This document shows positions 37,691 to 50,829 of a stretch of 64,000 nt of DNA, piece by piece. The translations under genes were made by a program, and so were the position numbers. The notes under the pieces are model-generated. The model was not told the DNA's origin, did no database searches, and saw nothing but the letters and a program-made list of their open reading frames with translations. How positions within the stretch are numbered: the stretch's first letter is position 1; each line of letters starts with the position of its first letter. Source of the DNA: Apostichopus japonicus (Eukaryota; Echinodermata; Holothuroidea; Aspidochirotida; Stichopodidae); NCBI RefSeq assembly GCF_037975245.1, contig NC_092568.1, forward strand, positions 33,264,501-33,328,500. Direction: 5' to 3'.

Positions 37691-40190
37691 TGAAACAGTG
37701 AATAAAATGAGAGATATGCCTGTATGGGTAACTGAACGATTGCGCATCGTTAATTCTTGTGCAGATGCAGTACAGCTATGCAACACTAAATATTTAATTA
37801 CAATGTGTTCAAATGTAATTGTTGTCATTTATTTAGTTTCTTCCTCTCAGTTTTTGGCACTACGTGGCTATAGCGGTATTAAATTAGTATACATTATACA
37901 CATTCAAAAGCTATTCTATGCTGGAATGGCATCTTGTAGTCCATAGGTTCTCAACTGTGACGTTTCCCATCCACTGACCTATACAATGAAATTGAACATA
38001 TTCCCTTCATATGCACTTGTCATGAAAAAAAAAGAGTAAAATGAACTGGTGCTCACCCTCATCCACCAGATGGGGAAATTAGTGGTCAGGTGGCGGTCCA
38101 GGAAGCTGGAGTAAGCCTACATAGGAAAAGCTCCACATCTTGTTCCTGATAATCTGAATAGTCGTCGAAAGAGGCAGTTTCATAGTATCAGCCTGCAGTG
38201 TTCATCACGCGGGTACGAAATAGTATACGTGATCACTGTCGGTAAACTTTAAGGAGAAGCAGACGCAACCATCATCATTAACTTAATTCAATTAAATGAT
38301 TATCGACACAGCACAGAACTTAATTTTTGACTAGATTTGGAAGCCTATTTGAATTGCTTCTGAAAAATGCCCTTAGAGCGTAGAGTTTAGTAAGTCTAAA
38401 AACCAACATCACAGAGCTACTTGATACTGTGCTTCAACATTGGTCAGCTTTCTTTGGTTTGTTTAGAACTTATATGTCATATGAGCTTTTGGGGTGGGTG
38501 GAGGTGGGGGGGGGGGTTAATGCTGGACTAGAGACTTCAGTAAATCTAATAAAGGATATACACAGCCATTTTGATCCAGGTTTTCTTCATACATTGCTGA
38601 TATTTTCTTTAGTTGAGGTGGGATTTGCAACTGATTCAGTAATGAAATTTGTAAGATTTTTATTTTGATAATTTTGATATGAAAAGAAAGGGCATGAAAC
38701 GAAACGATTTAACTATGGTAACTATAGCACTTTTAACTATGTAACTATTGGCATTGCATTGGCAATGGCATTTAACACATTTAATTATTGCCACTATGAC
38801 ATCACACATGGACTAAATGCTATAGCCACCTGACAAAACTTTACAACATGATATCTTCATCAAGTGCTGATCCAGGGGGATGTGGGATGTTACAACTCTC
38901 CCACCACACCCCCCCCCCTCCCCCTTCAACCACACGTCACAATGAAATAACTTGAAATTATTATACACAAACTGTACACCGAATTATATACATAATTTCT
39001 AGACTAAATATGCCCAGAAAAGTATACCATTTCCAGTCTATATTAACTTGTTTGTGTGTTACATATAGGAGTAGACCATTACTATAATCAGGGTCTCACA
39101 CCCTCCTTCTTATAATCTTGGATACGCCTCTGTTCTAGAGAGAGCAACATATTATCTGTTTATGGGGCTGTTTATCACATGTGTCTCTGTCATGTCAGAT
39201 AAAGATGATTCCGAATTTCTTTTCTTTACTTTTACCTAATCTATAAGGCCCACTTTGAATAGGGCAAATATATAACAACTATTTCCTGGGAGACTACATT
39301 ATTATCCGTGACAGAAGAACTAAAAATTATAATATTACTAAGAATAAATACAATGATACAGCCATTTACGCAAAAAATATAATACACGAACTTTTCGATA
39401 AGAAATTTTAATTTTCCGATCAATTGAAAAAAGTCACATATAACAAACTATACGACCAAACTCCTACTATACATAACAAAACGATAAATCTTATTTACAA
39501 CTGTCTTACTCGACTTGTACAGCATAACGATACTAATACTTGGCAAAATATTGCAACTGATAATTGACCATTTTTTTCACAAGATGACGACAAAATATTT
39601 TATAAATGCATGGAATAACTTTGCAAAGGAAGCTTCATATCTATGCAGATCTAACATGGTATACATGAATGCATATGTTACGCTGATTACTTCATAATTA
39701 GCAGTAGCACATAGCTAACTCTTCTTAACTTCAAATTTAATGCCCTTCAAATGTTCCTATATATTCAATTCTAAAAGGTATATATCACAATAATCTTTCT
39801 TTCTTCTCTCCATAATCCCTTGTCTACTAATCCCCTTACAACTATCTCTTTGTGTTCACCGTGTTCTGTATTCTGTGCGTGTTTTTGTACCTTCTGTTGC
39901 TGTTAATTGTCATTTAGCCTTTGAAGAAGATCCTGCTAGGATCGGAACGTCAGGCCAACTTACTTTTACACAGGTATATATCACGTCATATATGTTTTTG
40001 GTTATGAAAAATCACTCAGGAAAGCGCAAAAAATATGAAATAAATCAATCAATCATTCAAAACAGAAATCGAGAGCGAACCCAGTACTGTCAAATCGAAT
40101 CCCCATTCTCAATATTGATTCCTATCAGCAATGTGTTCATGTATTATTATCATCAAGCTATCATGTCCCCTTATTCATCAGGACGGTGGC
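37691..40190. other. Non-coding, transposon debris
   Basis: No exon chain. A possible right end of a hAT-like element (TTGGATACGCCTCTG) ends near 39131, but its left partner is unclear. A stretch near 39915-39960 (GATCCTGCTAGGATCGGAAC) resembles retroelement tails. Neither can be assigned firmly. Confidence 0.4.
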
Positions 40191-40300
40191 TATGCATGGA
40201 GCTTAAACGTGCTATGCGCGTGATCGTGATGTGCCATGCATGTGATCGTTACGTGCTATGCATGTGGTCATGATGTGTCATGCATGTGATCATGACGTAT
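40190..40300. repeat. Short minisatellite, about 22-24-bp unit
   Basis: Four or five copies of a unit like GTGCTATGCATGTGATCGTG, with alternating GTG/GTC and TGA/TTA changes. Confidence 0.75.
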
Positions 40301-40807
40301 GGTAGTGTACCCTGCACAGTGTATGGTAACCAAATATAAAAGAATAAACACACTTCACATAGATCTTACTTAGCTAACGGCTGAGAATTACATCAATATA
40401 GATATCACATAATTCATCGATGACGACATGTAAATTTGGATATCAAATGTAGATAGAAGATGGATCCTGGGCACGAAATGTCAATATAGCAATGCACGTG
40501 CATACGTAACATAAAATCTCTATATCCTATATGGACACACAGATGGACTAAAGGCCATAACCTCGTACCTCATGGATTGATTTAGATAGATTATAAAATG
40601 ATTCTGTAAAGTGGTTACATTATCGAACAATATTGAACAATTTTGTCTTGTTTTGATGTAACGGTCTAAATATAGGAATTGTCTTCGTGTCTTTATTTAC
40701 TTCCGTTCGACATATTCATATTGTTCTGAATTCATTCCTTGTGTTGATCTCCATGGAATTTACTAGATGATGACGCGCATGCGTACATCTCGACCAATCA
40801 CAATTCA

Positions 40808-40941
40808 TCAGACGTCCAGCTTCTGTCCATCGTGAAAGTCCTGTGTAAGTGCCTTACGATCAGTCTCCGCACTCCTTTTGACGCTTCTCACTTTACAGGC
40901 TTTGAGTATGTAGAGACTACCAGCCAAGATCATAGATATCC
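40808..40941 (-). CDS. Four-pass protein terminal exon
   Basis: Residues 124-167 and the TGA stop. The last span GISMILAGSLYILKACK is followed by a charged tail ending GQKLDV. The acceptor is TTTTACAG. Confidence 0.83.
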
Positions 40942-43900
40942 CTGTAAAAGGAAGATTCGGATATATGATTGGAGCATGTTTCACAACTCCCCCACCCCCT
41001 CCCCACCCCTCCCACCCCCTCCCAAACCCTCCCCCACCCATGATGATCTAACACACCCCAACTTATATCCATGAAAAAAAGCAACCCATTGTAAATTACA
41101 AGTCACTTACTGGTAAATATGATAAACTTTATCAAATTCTACTCCTATGGTACTGCCAAAGTAAAATACTTTTAATCATGTAAATCTATGGCTAAATAAA
41201 ATGTTTACAAACATTTTCCAAAATTATCAACATAGAGTATCGGGCAATCCGCTCTTTAAAACGATTGGTTGGACGAATATATCAACTCAGTCATGGTTGC
41301 TGGAACAGAAAGGTCTGTGAATGGATTGCCATGTATAGTCTTTCTGAGAGCATTTCTCCTTATAACATGTTAAAAGTTATCGCTAAAGATTAAAATCTGT
41401 GTAAAGGACTATAACATAAGTCTATTCCTCTAATCCACGCCTCACTTATATGAGTGGGTGTGTAGTCGCGAACTTTAAACAAACGGATATTAGCCACGCT
41501 ATATCCCCTTCCCGTTGAACCTATAGAAATCCGGCGTATGCAATAATGTGTATATTTAATTACATCGGCAACTGTTTGACATTGAATGATAACTAGTCAA
41601 ATAATTGGTGAAATTGACGATATCAAGCACGAAAGCGGTACAAATATAATTGATAAATATTCCGAAAATTGACAAATTTAAGACAAATCTAAACTTTTAT
41701 TGTGAAATGAGTCTGTCTGTACATATACGTACCGCAAACGATACTGTACTTTGTTCGCAAGATAGCCAAGAAACAGATAGCACCAACGATGGCATAAACC
41801 AATCCGCGCTTCCATGTGTCAAACCAACCAACAACTTTGGTATATTTGTGGCAACAAGTTATCTTTCTGAAAATGGATAGAAATGAAAATAAATCTACAA
41901 GAAATGTGAATCAAGAACTTGGGGCTATTGATATATCGACATATAGCCCCAAGAAAATGTCAAAGCAGGCCTACCTTATAACGTCATCACTATGAGGTAG
42001 ATACATTATAATGGAGTTGGTCTCTGAATTATTTAATAATCATAAAACACATTAAAATTCATAAATATTTATAAGTAAATATAAGTACAGTTGTACAATG
42101 AGCGAACAGTAGATTTGTGCAGCTGATGAAATTATGTTTTAGAAAGTTGTAATTCATTACGGATATTTCTGAAATAATTAGCAACTAGTCCCAAATTTTT
42201 AGCAGGATGAAAGTACTGGCCATTTGGTATGGTACTTTCCAGGAGGTTCTGATCCCTCTGACCCAAATTTCATTCAGACGTCGCGAATTGTTCCCATAAG
42301 ATGAGTATAAATGTCTCAAGCACCCTGAGTGGGACAGGGGTGGAGGGATGGTTCGAGGGGGGCTGCTAATAGGTTGTCAGTGCAACTACTGCTGTTACAG
42401 TATAGAAGATCGGTGACCAGTTTTATTTTTAGTATGATATTTGGGGATAATATCGGTTACCTTTCAACTCCGTTTGCAACTGGTTTAGGATCTGCGAGAA
42501 CCCCAAAATACTCTATTTTTAATGACTAAATTCGAATGAAGAAAAACTATAATATAAAACAGTTTACCTGCAACAAGTGAGCGCCAAGACTGATATAGAT
42601 TCTAGAAGAAGCACTATCACACCAACAGATCTGTACAAAGAATAAATAACGGATAAGATTGCGTTCACAGTATGATTCGCTTTCCTGAAGATGTTTAGCT
42701 TTTGATATACTAATGCATAATGTAACCCGGTATTTGCAATGCATCGCCACATGCATAAATTACAATTCCGCCGTTAGATAAAAATCTCAAAATGTAACTT
42801 TTATTTAATGGATTCTTTTCATTTAATAAATACGTTGGATAAATTAGGTTCTTCAGTACATTTTTTGAGCATCTATTTTGATATTGTTGGGTATAGGAAG
42901 CCGTATGAAGGGAAAACGTTTGGCATGAAACAATCATTATCATAAAACCTATTTAGATCTACTCACATAACCACACTTCCACCCCCACCCCCCCCCCCCA
43001 TTCTCTCTTTCACTATTCATCACCTTCCCCTATATACCAACCACAGTCATTCTCCTTCACTAATTAAAAAGTGTTAACGTTTACTGATAATTAACAAGTA
43101 AGTAATTGTTGTTGCTATGGAAACGAATGAAAGAACCGCTTCATGCATGCTTACAAGAGGAAAATTCCTGTGAAAAAGTGTCCATCTGCTTTGAGCAAGT
43201 CATACACTCCAACTGTTGATAAACCTGGCAAAAAAGAAAAGCAAAACAGATTGAAAATAAGGAATTAAAATATACCCAAAAAATTATATGAACATGAGAC
43301 GACATTTGTTTTAATCGCATCCTTCTCCGGGCCCCCATATTGATCGCGGGCGGCCTTTATTTACCCTGCAGGCCCGAGGTTATAGCCCAGGAGAGCAACC
43401 ACCTGATTTATGAACTAAGGGGAAAAGGTCTAAGTTGTTACGTCGTCCAGGGGAGGGGAGTCCTCTGCCCTTATTAAAATTTTGGTCAATGTGTGGAGCG
43501 TGGATTTTGTTGTTGTTATAATATTCTGTGTGTTGGTAGTGATGCAAGGGTGGGCTGAGCCCCCTTCATTTTATTATAGGGTGGGGAGGAGGATAAAATC
43601 CGCATCACCTCCCCCCCCCCCCCCGAGTATAGGTGATTGCTCTCTTGATAAACCAAGATCTGTTAACCACCAATCTTCGGGTATCAGAGTTCAGAGCCTA
43701 TATTCACTTCGTGGCCAATTCACAGGAGACGGCCAGAAATCGAGTAACAATTTGTGAACCTTGTTATCCACAATAAACTTAGAATATTCACCATTTCTAT
43801 GACACGGCATGTCATACCTTGCTGTAAATCACTTGCAAACACCACATCGCGTCCCAATGTACCATTCTAGCGATATTAAAATCGATTTTGGTCATTTCGA

Positions 43901-44750
43901 AAACATTCTTTTATTAACGTTTATAAACCTAAACTCAATTGCATATCGTTTCCTTGCATAGTGTCCAGCTGGCGATAAATTCACTGTTTTTTTAATGCGG
44001 TCCAAAGTTCAAATGTAAACTTCAACACCAATTACGCAATGTACAAATATAGAGTTGATAAACCCATAACACCAATCATGAGACATACCGCGGCCTATAT
44101 GCTTTACATCACGCGGGTGGAACGTATAAAAACAATGAAGCAGATTGGGATGTATAGTTCAAAACAGAAACATAATAAAACCTCGAGAAAGAAAGACAAA
44201 ATGGATAATTGCTTGATTAATGTCTTTCGCAAGGATGCTTCATATCCATTTTACATTTTGTTACAAAGATAAAAGCTCACTTGCTTACACGATTCCACGT
44301 AATGATATTTTACTAGACAAAGGCCTGTGCGATCTATCTTCCAAATTCTTCTTGAAATATATACTTTATCCTGGCTATATATAGGGTCTCCACTCGTGCA
44401 TCAAAACCGTGATACTCCATAACTCTCAGTTCCAAGTTCCTGCTTAATGTCATTTTACCGACAGAGAACCCCGGGTATGCGGGTTTGACATTTTGTATTA
44501 AAATAATAAAGACTATATAATGAATCCTGCATGCATGATACTGCAACAATTGACCTAATATCTATCTTATTATGGTTTTATAGTTTAGCTATTGTACTGA
44601 ACAATATAAGTAAAAGCACTGCCGAAAAGTAAATTAAAATTTGTTACCTAAACCCGAAATGGAAGCCCAAATAATAGGTAAGCAGACGAATGGTTGACAA
44701 CAAGCCATCTTCATCCCGTAAGTTTTCGTCTCTATCTCCGCCTCAGCCAT
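40808..44750 (-). CDS. Four-transmembrane protein, TMEM72-like, 5 exons, complete
   Basis: Exons (minus strand): 44750-44648, 43224-43155, 42630-42568, 41866-41733, 40941-40808. All junctions are GT/AG and in frame, giving 504 nt or 167 aa plus stop. The start MAEAEIETKTYG precedes the first hydrophobic segment. Likely membrane spans are residues 19-44, 51-76, 99-116 and 119-136, with a Cys/His/Lys-rich loop (about 77-98) and a basic, hydrophilic C-terminal tail. Short exons, four spans, the loop before span 3 and the GISMILAGSLYILKACK-type last span resemble TMEM72, a poorly characterised vertebrate membrane protein. MS4A-like or other four-span families are alternatives. The function is unknown. 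The gene structure is much surer than the family name. Confidence 0.85.
41733..41866 (-). CDS. Four-pass protein exon 4 (loop and third span)
   Basis: Residues 79-123. A Cys/His/Lys loop (RKITCCHKYTKVVGWFDTW) and then GLVYAIVGAICFLAIL. Donor GTACGT. Confidence 0.82.
42568..42630 (-). CDS. Four-pass protein exon 3 (second span)
   Basis: Residues 58-78. Reads LSVGVIVLLLESISVLALTC, a strongly hydrophobic segment. A 63-nt exon with acceptor TACAG and donor GTAAAC. Confidence 0.8.
43155..43224 (-). CDS. Four-pass protein exon 2
   Basis: Residues 35-57. Reads GLSTVGVYDLLKADGHFFTG. A 70-nt exon with a pyrimidine-rich acceptor and GTAAGC donor. Confidence 0.8.
44648..44750 (-). CDS. Four-pass protein exon 1 (start, first span)
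   Basis: Residues 1-34 plus one base. The context AAAATGG at the start is acceptable. Contains KMACCQPFVCLPIIWASISG. Donor GTAACA. Confidence 0.82.
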
Positions 44751-46030
44751 TTTCTGCAGATAATTATGCCGCTACTTGAAATATACACACACGCCTTTTG
44801 CGAGGTTCGCTTGTTTTAATGACTGATATCCCCCGATCCGTTATCCGTTATGAGTCACGCGTGGATTTCTTTCATCGCTCAACGAGCTTTGGTTATATCT
44901 CTGTTGTATAATCAAGTGCTTTAGAATGAATGCAAAGATGACTACACACGCAGTCGACTGTGTAACGTTCCGCATTGTCAGTGTATGTATGTATGTATAT
45001 CCTTATTATTAATTATACCGTTATAATAGGTTATATATATATAGTAGCCTACATCACATGTGTAATATAGAAAGCAGTTGTGCATGTGTGAGGGTAGATG
45101 ACGCTAACATATTTCTGCGAATTATATATGAGGGCTAATAATTTATTCAATACATTATGAAGGCATGCATACCGGTATTGAAAAAACAAAAAAACAATTG
45201 GTTTTATTCACTTACTCATAATTTGTGTTTTGACTATGTGAATGTCTGATCAATAAATTGTATCGATTTGTGAGAGGAATAAACGGATAGTATTTGTCCA
45301 GGAAACAATGTAGTAAAAAAGGTATCGGAGGGGACCATGCGATCAACTGCGGGCATTTGTGTGGGAGTTGGGAGGAGGGTACAAAAACGTACATTGCGTG
45401 AAATATGTGTATTTGTGTTTGTGTGGAGAGAGGGGGTGAGGTGGGCTTTGTTGGTTGGGCGTTATGCAGAAGAATGTTTCCCACAGTAAATATTGATTTA
45501 GTGGCCTAATCCTGATTATATCATGTGCGCGCATAGGATTCTCGTTCATGCTGATTTCATGTTCCCTATTAAATATATGAATATGTTGTTTAATGTTACT
45601 CAATACTGATATACGCAACACACTCTAGATAAAGTTGTTGTACAAATTACACGTGAACCAACATTAGATTCATATAATCACTGTAAAACCAATTTGGCTG
45701 CATGGGTAAAGTTTCGCCAAATTGAAAGGAAAAAAAATGACTATAACTTTAATTAATTTAACTGACGAGTAAGAAACACTGTAATTAAGGACATGTATCA
45801 AACTAAATGTAAACTCTAATTAGATTGCACGGTCGCACTTTATATATGTGATTTTGTATAGAACTGAGTGCACCGTTGGCTATATGAATGTTTTTTATTC
45901 TGACAATGAGCAGGCATAACTCCGGTATCTCATGCATCTCTAATTGTGTTTCATGGTTTATATATCAACAATCGGCATATTGTGAATCTGTTCATTATTA
46001 CATAGCCTATGTAATTATTTTCTAATGTTT
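44751..46030. other. Upstream of the four-pass gene, no gene seen
   Basis: Presumably includes the promoter of the four-pass gene. No specific element is assigned. Open frames at 45212-45621 on the minus strand lack motifs. Confidence 0.4.
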
Positions 46031-46035
46031 ATGAA

Positions 46036-46037
46036 TT

Positions 46038-46123
<86 letters not shown>

Positions 46124-46142
46124 TATATATACACACACACAT

Positions 46143-46229
<87 letters not shown>

Positions 46230-46230
46230 T
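46036..46230. repeat. Long (AT)n array with short AC interruption
   Basis: About 195 bp of TA/AT dinucleotides, interrupted near 46131-46140 by ACACACACAC. It is self-complementary and able to extrude hairpins. Confidence 0.95.
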
Positions 46231-46944
46231 GCGATGCCGTTGGTCAACATATCTGTCGCCCTCTATTTCTCTAGGCTACATGTCACTGTTTTTTGCCAAA
46301 TTTGCTTTCCATGTGGACAGTGACGTAAGTATTACAGGTCACATGACGTCTGCTCACCAGCTCAGCTGAATCAGACCCTGGGATTAATGAATCAGTCTTC
46401 GCTCCCGTTCTGAATCGTTCGGTTCGGTAGTAGCCCTGGCTCCGACCATTGTGGTCGTATTTGTATCTGTTTTGTATTTGTCTTTTATACACTTTTGTAC
46501 GTAGTATCGTTTTAGGACTCTATTTCGGTAACCATTTTGTTTTTCTACTTATTATTGAGTGCTTAATGCCGATGTTTTGTCTTTACTGTTGCTGATTGTA
46601 GTAACTTACGAAATATACTCAGCGCTCGTTCTTTACTCGTTTATCTATGTGTAATATTCTTTGCATATTATAGCGAGGTTCAAGACTCGCGTCGTTTCTA
46701 ACACACAACCATCCAAGCCGCATTTGTTTCATACCACCACCAGTCCTCAGAAGAGACTCTTTGACTGAATTAGCGTTTTTAAGTTGAACTTGGTGATATA
46801 ATTAGCTTTAATTCGGACACTTACATGTCAGGTTATGGAACGCGAAAAGAGAAGACTGATTGTGTTGTCTAAACTAAGTTTGTTGTTGTCTAAACTAAAG
46901 TTTTTGCAGCTATTTTACCATATTGCTGTTGTTAGTTGGTGCAT

Positions 46945-47425
46945 AAACTTACGTTGATGTCTAAACTCACGTTGATGTCTAAACTTTCGTTGCTATCTAA
47001 AGTTCCTTGGATGTCTAAAATAACGTTGATGTATAAACCAACGTTGATGTCAAAACTAACGTTGATGCCTAAACTCACGTTGGTGTCTAAACCAACGTTG
47101 ATGTCTAAACCAACGTTGATGTCTAAACTAATGTTGATGTCTAAACCAACATTGATGTCTAAACTAACGTTGATGTATAAACCAACGTTGATGTCTAAAC
47201 TAACGTTTATGTCTAAACTAACGTTGATGTCTAAACCACGTTGATGTCAAAACTAACGTTGATGTCTAAACTCACGTTGGTGTCTAAACCAACGTTGATG
47301 TCTAAACCAACATTGATGTCTAAACTAACTTTGATGTCTAAATCAACGTTGATGTCTAAACTAACGTTGATGTCTAAACCAACGTTGATGTCTAAGCTTA
47401 CGTTGCTATCTAAAGGTCCTTTGTT
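46945..47425. repeat. 18-bp minisatellite, about 26 copies
   Basis: The unit is ACGTTGATGTCTAAACCA with variants (AACTA, AACTC). Because 18 is a multiple of 3, frames stay open on both strands: plus reads repeats of LTLMSK, minus reads repeats of DINVSL. No domain, flanking exon or promoter supports translation. Confidence 0.95.
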
Positions 47426-47889
47426 GTCTGAAGCTCCATCGTCATCGGCGCTGTTTAATATAAAGATGCGCTTTTCACACGAAATCAACCATTTCATGAA
47501 CTCAACCGCGCATATCTGAGTTTGACAAAGGTCAGGTCATTCGGGACTATTTGCTGGATCAAGTTTACATTTATCAGCGCTGTACTGTATACGTTCCTTG
47601 TCCGTTTCGTTTGAGTTCGAAGAAAATATAATACGCAGATTTCGGGTAAGATTCGTCAAGAATTTCCAAGTTTGCTATCCTTGAACTATAACATATCTAG
47701 TTTTGATGACCATTCTTTTAATATGATGATTAGATTATTGACATTTTTTGAAGTTTTACTGTATGAAAGAACGCCTTCGTTAAATCCATTCGTACTGTAG
47801 TATGTGTAGCGTACCGTAGGCTCATGTTACGTCCTTGGTTACTTGCCATAGGCAGGCCAGTAACCTATGTAGTTGGCTTGTGTGTGTGC

Positions 47890-48300
47890 GGGTATGTGAC
47901 TGCACCCTAGCTTGTAAACACGATGTCTCCAGAAAGGTAACTTCTGCAGTTTTCATATTTAGTATGTGGCTTCTCCATAATTAGTACAAAGAAAGAATCC
48001 TATAGTGTTTTGTATGGAGGTCAAAGCTCACTTGGCGTCAGAAGAGGACAAAATGTGCAAATCTATAAAACGATGTATCTTCAGAACCTGAACATCAAAG
48101 GAATTTATATATTGATGGGTAGGATAGCCTTATGCAATGTAAATGTTTTTTTTTGTAAACACGATACCTTCAGATAAGAAATTATATTGCCTCTCATAAT
48201 TTGCAGGTGGCTTATATATCATAAGTACAAGAGCCCTATTGTTTTTGGTGGAGGTCAATGGTCATTTGGGGTCATCAAAGGTCACACTGTATACAGCCTT
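47890..48300 (-). repeat. Degenerate tandem repeat, about 135-bp unit, copy B (inverted)
   Basis: The minus strand contains TGACCTTTGACCTCCACCAA, then an AATAGGGCTCTTGTACTTAT part and a GTATCGTGTTTACAA part, matching the array at 10075-10590. At least two to three units are visible, bounded by a GTGTGTGTG-rich edge near 47880. Confidence 0.75.
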
Positions 48301-48960
48301 ACAGATACAATAGGAGTCACAACCCAATCAGCAAGAAAGAGATGGAAAGCAACCATCAACAGAAAAGCCCCATCCGGTGTAAACTGGCATGTCTACTGTG
48401 GATGATAGAGTATGTTACATTCATTGCAAGGATGGAGAACCAACTGCAGAGAATTCCAGATCAAACACAATGCCTGGGGTACTCCTTATTGCCAGGAACC
48501 AGAAAGGTAACCCAAAGAGTGCCTGTGTATTAAAGGTTTGGCTTGGTTAAAGACCACCGGTATACTGGAGAAGCCATCGATCAACATCTAAAGCTGTTTT
48601 GACGCCGCCAGCACAGTATACAGACCAGAACATGGTCACAACAATGTTTTGAATTGTAATTGTTCCAACAATTGTACATGCAATGGGGTGAAAACAAAAG
48701 CTGGATTCTCCAAAGATATACCATAGAAGTAATGAGAATCCGAAATCACCATTGATCAGTAAATCCTATACGTCTGAGAGTTCTTCTGAAGAATGATGAT
48801 ATTGAAAGAAAGTGTACAGGACTATCTTCAAAAGCTGCTATTGAAAGTCCGAACACACCCACTTGGCCAAGAAAACCAGGAAAATGGGATAATGGGAAGG
48901 GCAGCATAAGTTCGAAATAAGTGGAGAGCAAAGGTTTAGGTCTTCCACAAAGAAGCAGGT
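48301..48960. other. Unassigned stretch, possible transposon debris
   Basis: Broken reading frames without recognisable motifs, lying between a dispersed tandem repeat and a LINE tail. Confidence 0.3.
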
Positions 48961-48974
48961 CAGCTAAGGAAACT

Positions 48975-49310
48975 GGATTCAAAAAGTGGAATTTTCATTG
49001 TACTTTTAATTTGACCAATATTTGTTTTGGTGATTTTGGTGATATGGATAATCCTGTGAACTTTTTAATTTTGCATGCTAAAAAGTATATTTATACTTGT
49101 AAGTTGAATAACAAAATCCCACATGTGCACGAATTTTATTTTAAGTTTCGCTTTCAACTTGACCTTCACTATTTCATTTCTAAGCAAAACAACAATTTGT
49201 GTAACCTTAGCAACTTCTATGATTTCTTTATGTAAGCTTCTTATGTAAGTCTTTTTGCTGATTCTTTTGTATTATGTGTTACGGTATTGTAAATAAATAC
49301 AGTGGAAAAA
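48975..49310 (+). mobile_element. 3' end of an L1/Tx1-type LINE (fragment)
   Basis: The reading frame around 49020-49232 gives LILHAKKYIYTCKLNNKIPH followed by a Phe/Leu-rich region. This fits the C-terminal tail of L1/Tx1-type reverse transcriptases, where a lysine/cysteine/tyrosine pattern of this kind follows the main domain. A stop and an AATAAA-type signal near 49290 follow, and then a short A run. It is a 5'-truncated, inactive copy. The family assignment is from memory of the pattern and is moderate. Confidence 0.5.
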
Positions 49311-49688
49311 AATTGTTCTTTTGAAACTGCGGTCAATCAGCACTGAACGATGTTTTTCATATCAACTTTTTTTGTTGTTGTTTTTTTTGTTTTTTGGAAT
49401 TTCGACATCACTTGTTTCAAAGAGCGAGGATCTCAAAAATATTCCATCTTCCCTGAAATCTAAGTACCGCAATCTTCGATGTACCATTGATTGTACAGAG
49501 GTTTACAGTGAAATACCCAGAAATCTTAAAAACTTGAAAGCTCTCACCTCGTCAGGCTACAATCATCATAATACTGTGTAGTCTCTTGTAGCAATTGCAC
49601 CAGATGGGGTGATAAGTTTCCAGGCTCTCTAAAGCATGGACGGGAGAGCGTCAGACCAAGTAATAACCCAGCAATCTGGATTTTTTTG

Positions 49689-50203
49689 CAGCGGCGGAGC
49701 GTCCATACAGTCAGGGGGGCGGATGCCCCCCACCCTGACGGACTCAAATGGACTGCTGGAGCCCTTTTCAGCTATTTACCACTTTTTACTTATTCGCGAT
49801 TATTGACTTTTTTATTGCGCTCTCATCTACCTATTGACATTTGTCACATTTTGTTGGTGTAATTTTCTGACAAAATGCTCTAACGGCGGTCTTTAATTTA
49901 TCGGCACTTCCGTTGTACGAAACTATTTCCAAGAACTGTACGGGGGTTTCGATCTATTTTTAGACGATACGCCACGCGCAGTTGTCACAAATGGCGATGA
50001 CACATATTTATTCTTCGTTTATCTGCAAATTAAGAAGGCCCAGAAAGGGTCATTTCCGGCGATCTAGGGAGTATATCTTTACTCAAAAAATGTCTATACG
50101 CTCCGCAACAACCTGTGGTGGCGCTCATCTTAGACAGTGTCGAAAGCGCCTCTACAGACCATTCTCCCCCTCCCCCCGACCGATACCCCTGGCTCCGCCA
50201 CTG
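49689..50203. mobile_element. hAT-like MITE, 515 bp
   Basis: Ends are CAGCGGCGGAGC and the complementary GCTCCGCCACTG. Flanking 8-mers TTTTTTTG and ATTTCTTG match at six of eight positions, consistent with an older target duplication. The subterminal blocks are G-rich at the left and C-rich at the right. The interior at 50040-50130 shares a module with copies near 57630 and 58165 in the opposite orientation. Confidence 0.75.
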
Positions 50204-50829
50204 ATTTCTTGATTTGATTGATCTAGGCAATGTTAGCTGTTCGTGGGTTTAGAGAAGATTTAGTTGCGTCATGTCACACTGGAAATTCCACCAGCTAGCA
50301 AAGGATTGGAACAAATTATTGACCAAGTAAGCCTTTGCTTGCCCTATACCATTTCCCTACCACATATATACTACAGGGCTGTACAAATGCGGAAGTGGGG
50401 TTTGTGTAACCCTATATTTGCTTCACTAGGGGTGTTGTGTCCACACTGAGATCCTCTTTTATAAACTGTTCTGACCACCAGCAGGTGGACTACTGAGGCA
50501 ATTGTCATTCCCTTTCTCCTGTCAGCCCCAAACTTACATCTACTTTAACTCTATTTAAGTTCTTCAATACGATTAACTTGAGAAGAATACAGTGGGATCG
50601 CCTTGAGCTTAGAGTCAATGTCTGCCAACATATCTCTACTAGCTCACAAAAGCTTGGATGGTCTGCATCTTCCGTTTCAACTTACTATAAGTATAACAGG
50701 GTATAGAGGTTGGTCTGTATATCTTCTGGTAGCGCCTTACGAAGACTTGAGATCCTTGCGAGACGAGATTCGACGAATTTTACATTTGTTCAAACCGATG
50801 CTGGCGAACCCTCAATTAGCGTATTTATG

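Noticed and set aside
38871-39132. A hAT-like MITE with GCTGATCCAGG and TTGGATACGCC ends
   Set aside because: Only partial inverted match and no 8-bp duplication; kept as debris.
39890-40060. Tail of a Penelope-like or similar retroelement (GATCCTGCTAGGATCGGAACG)
   Set aside because: The phrase resembles known retroelement tails, but no reverse transcriptase or endonuclease frame could be read upstream.
46029-46250. Ile/Tyr repeat open frame
   Set aside because: Translation of an AT dinucleotide array.
46936-47519. Repeat proteins of LTLMSK or DINV units as genes
   Set aside because: Explained by an 18-bp minisatellite; no splice sites, domains or flanking conserved sequence.
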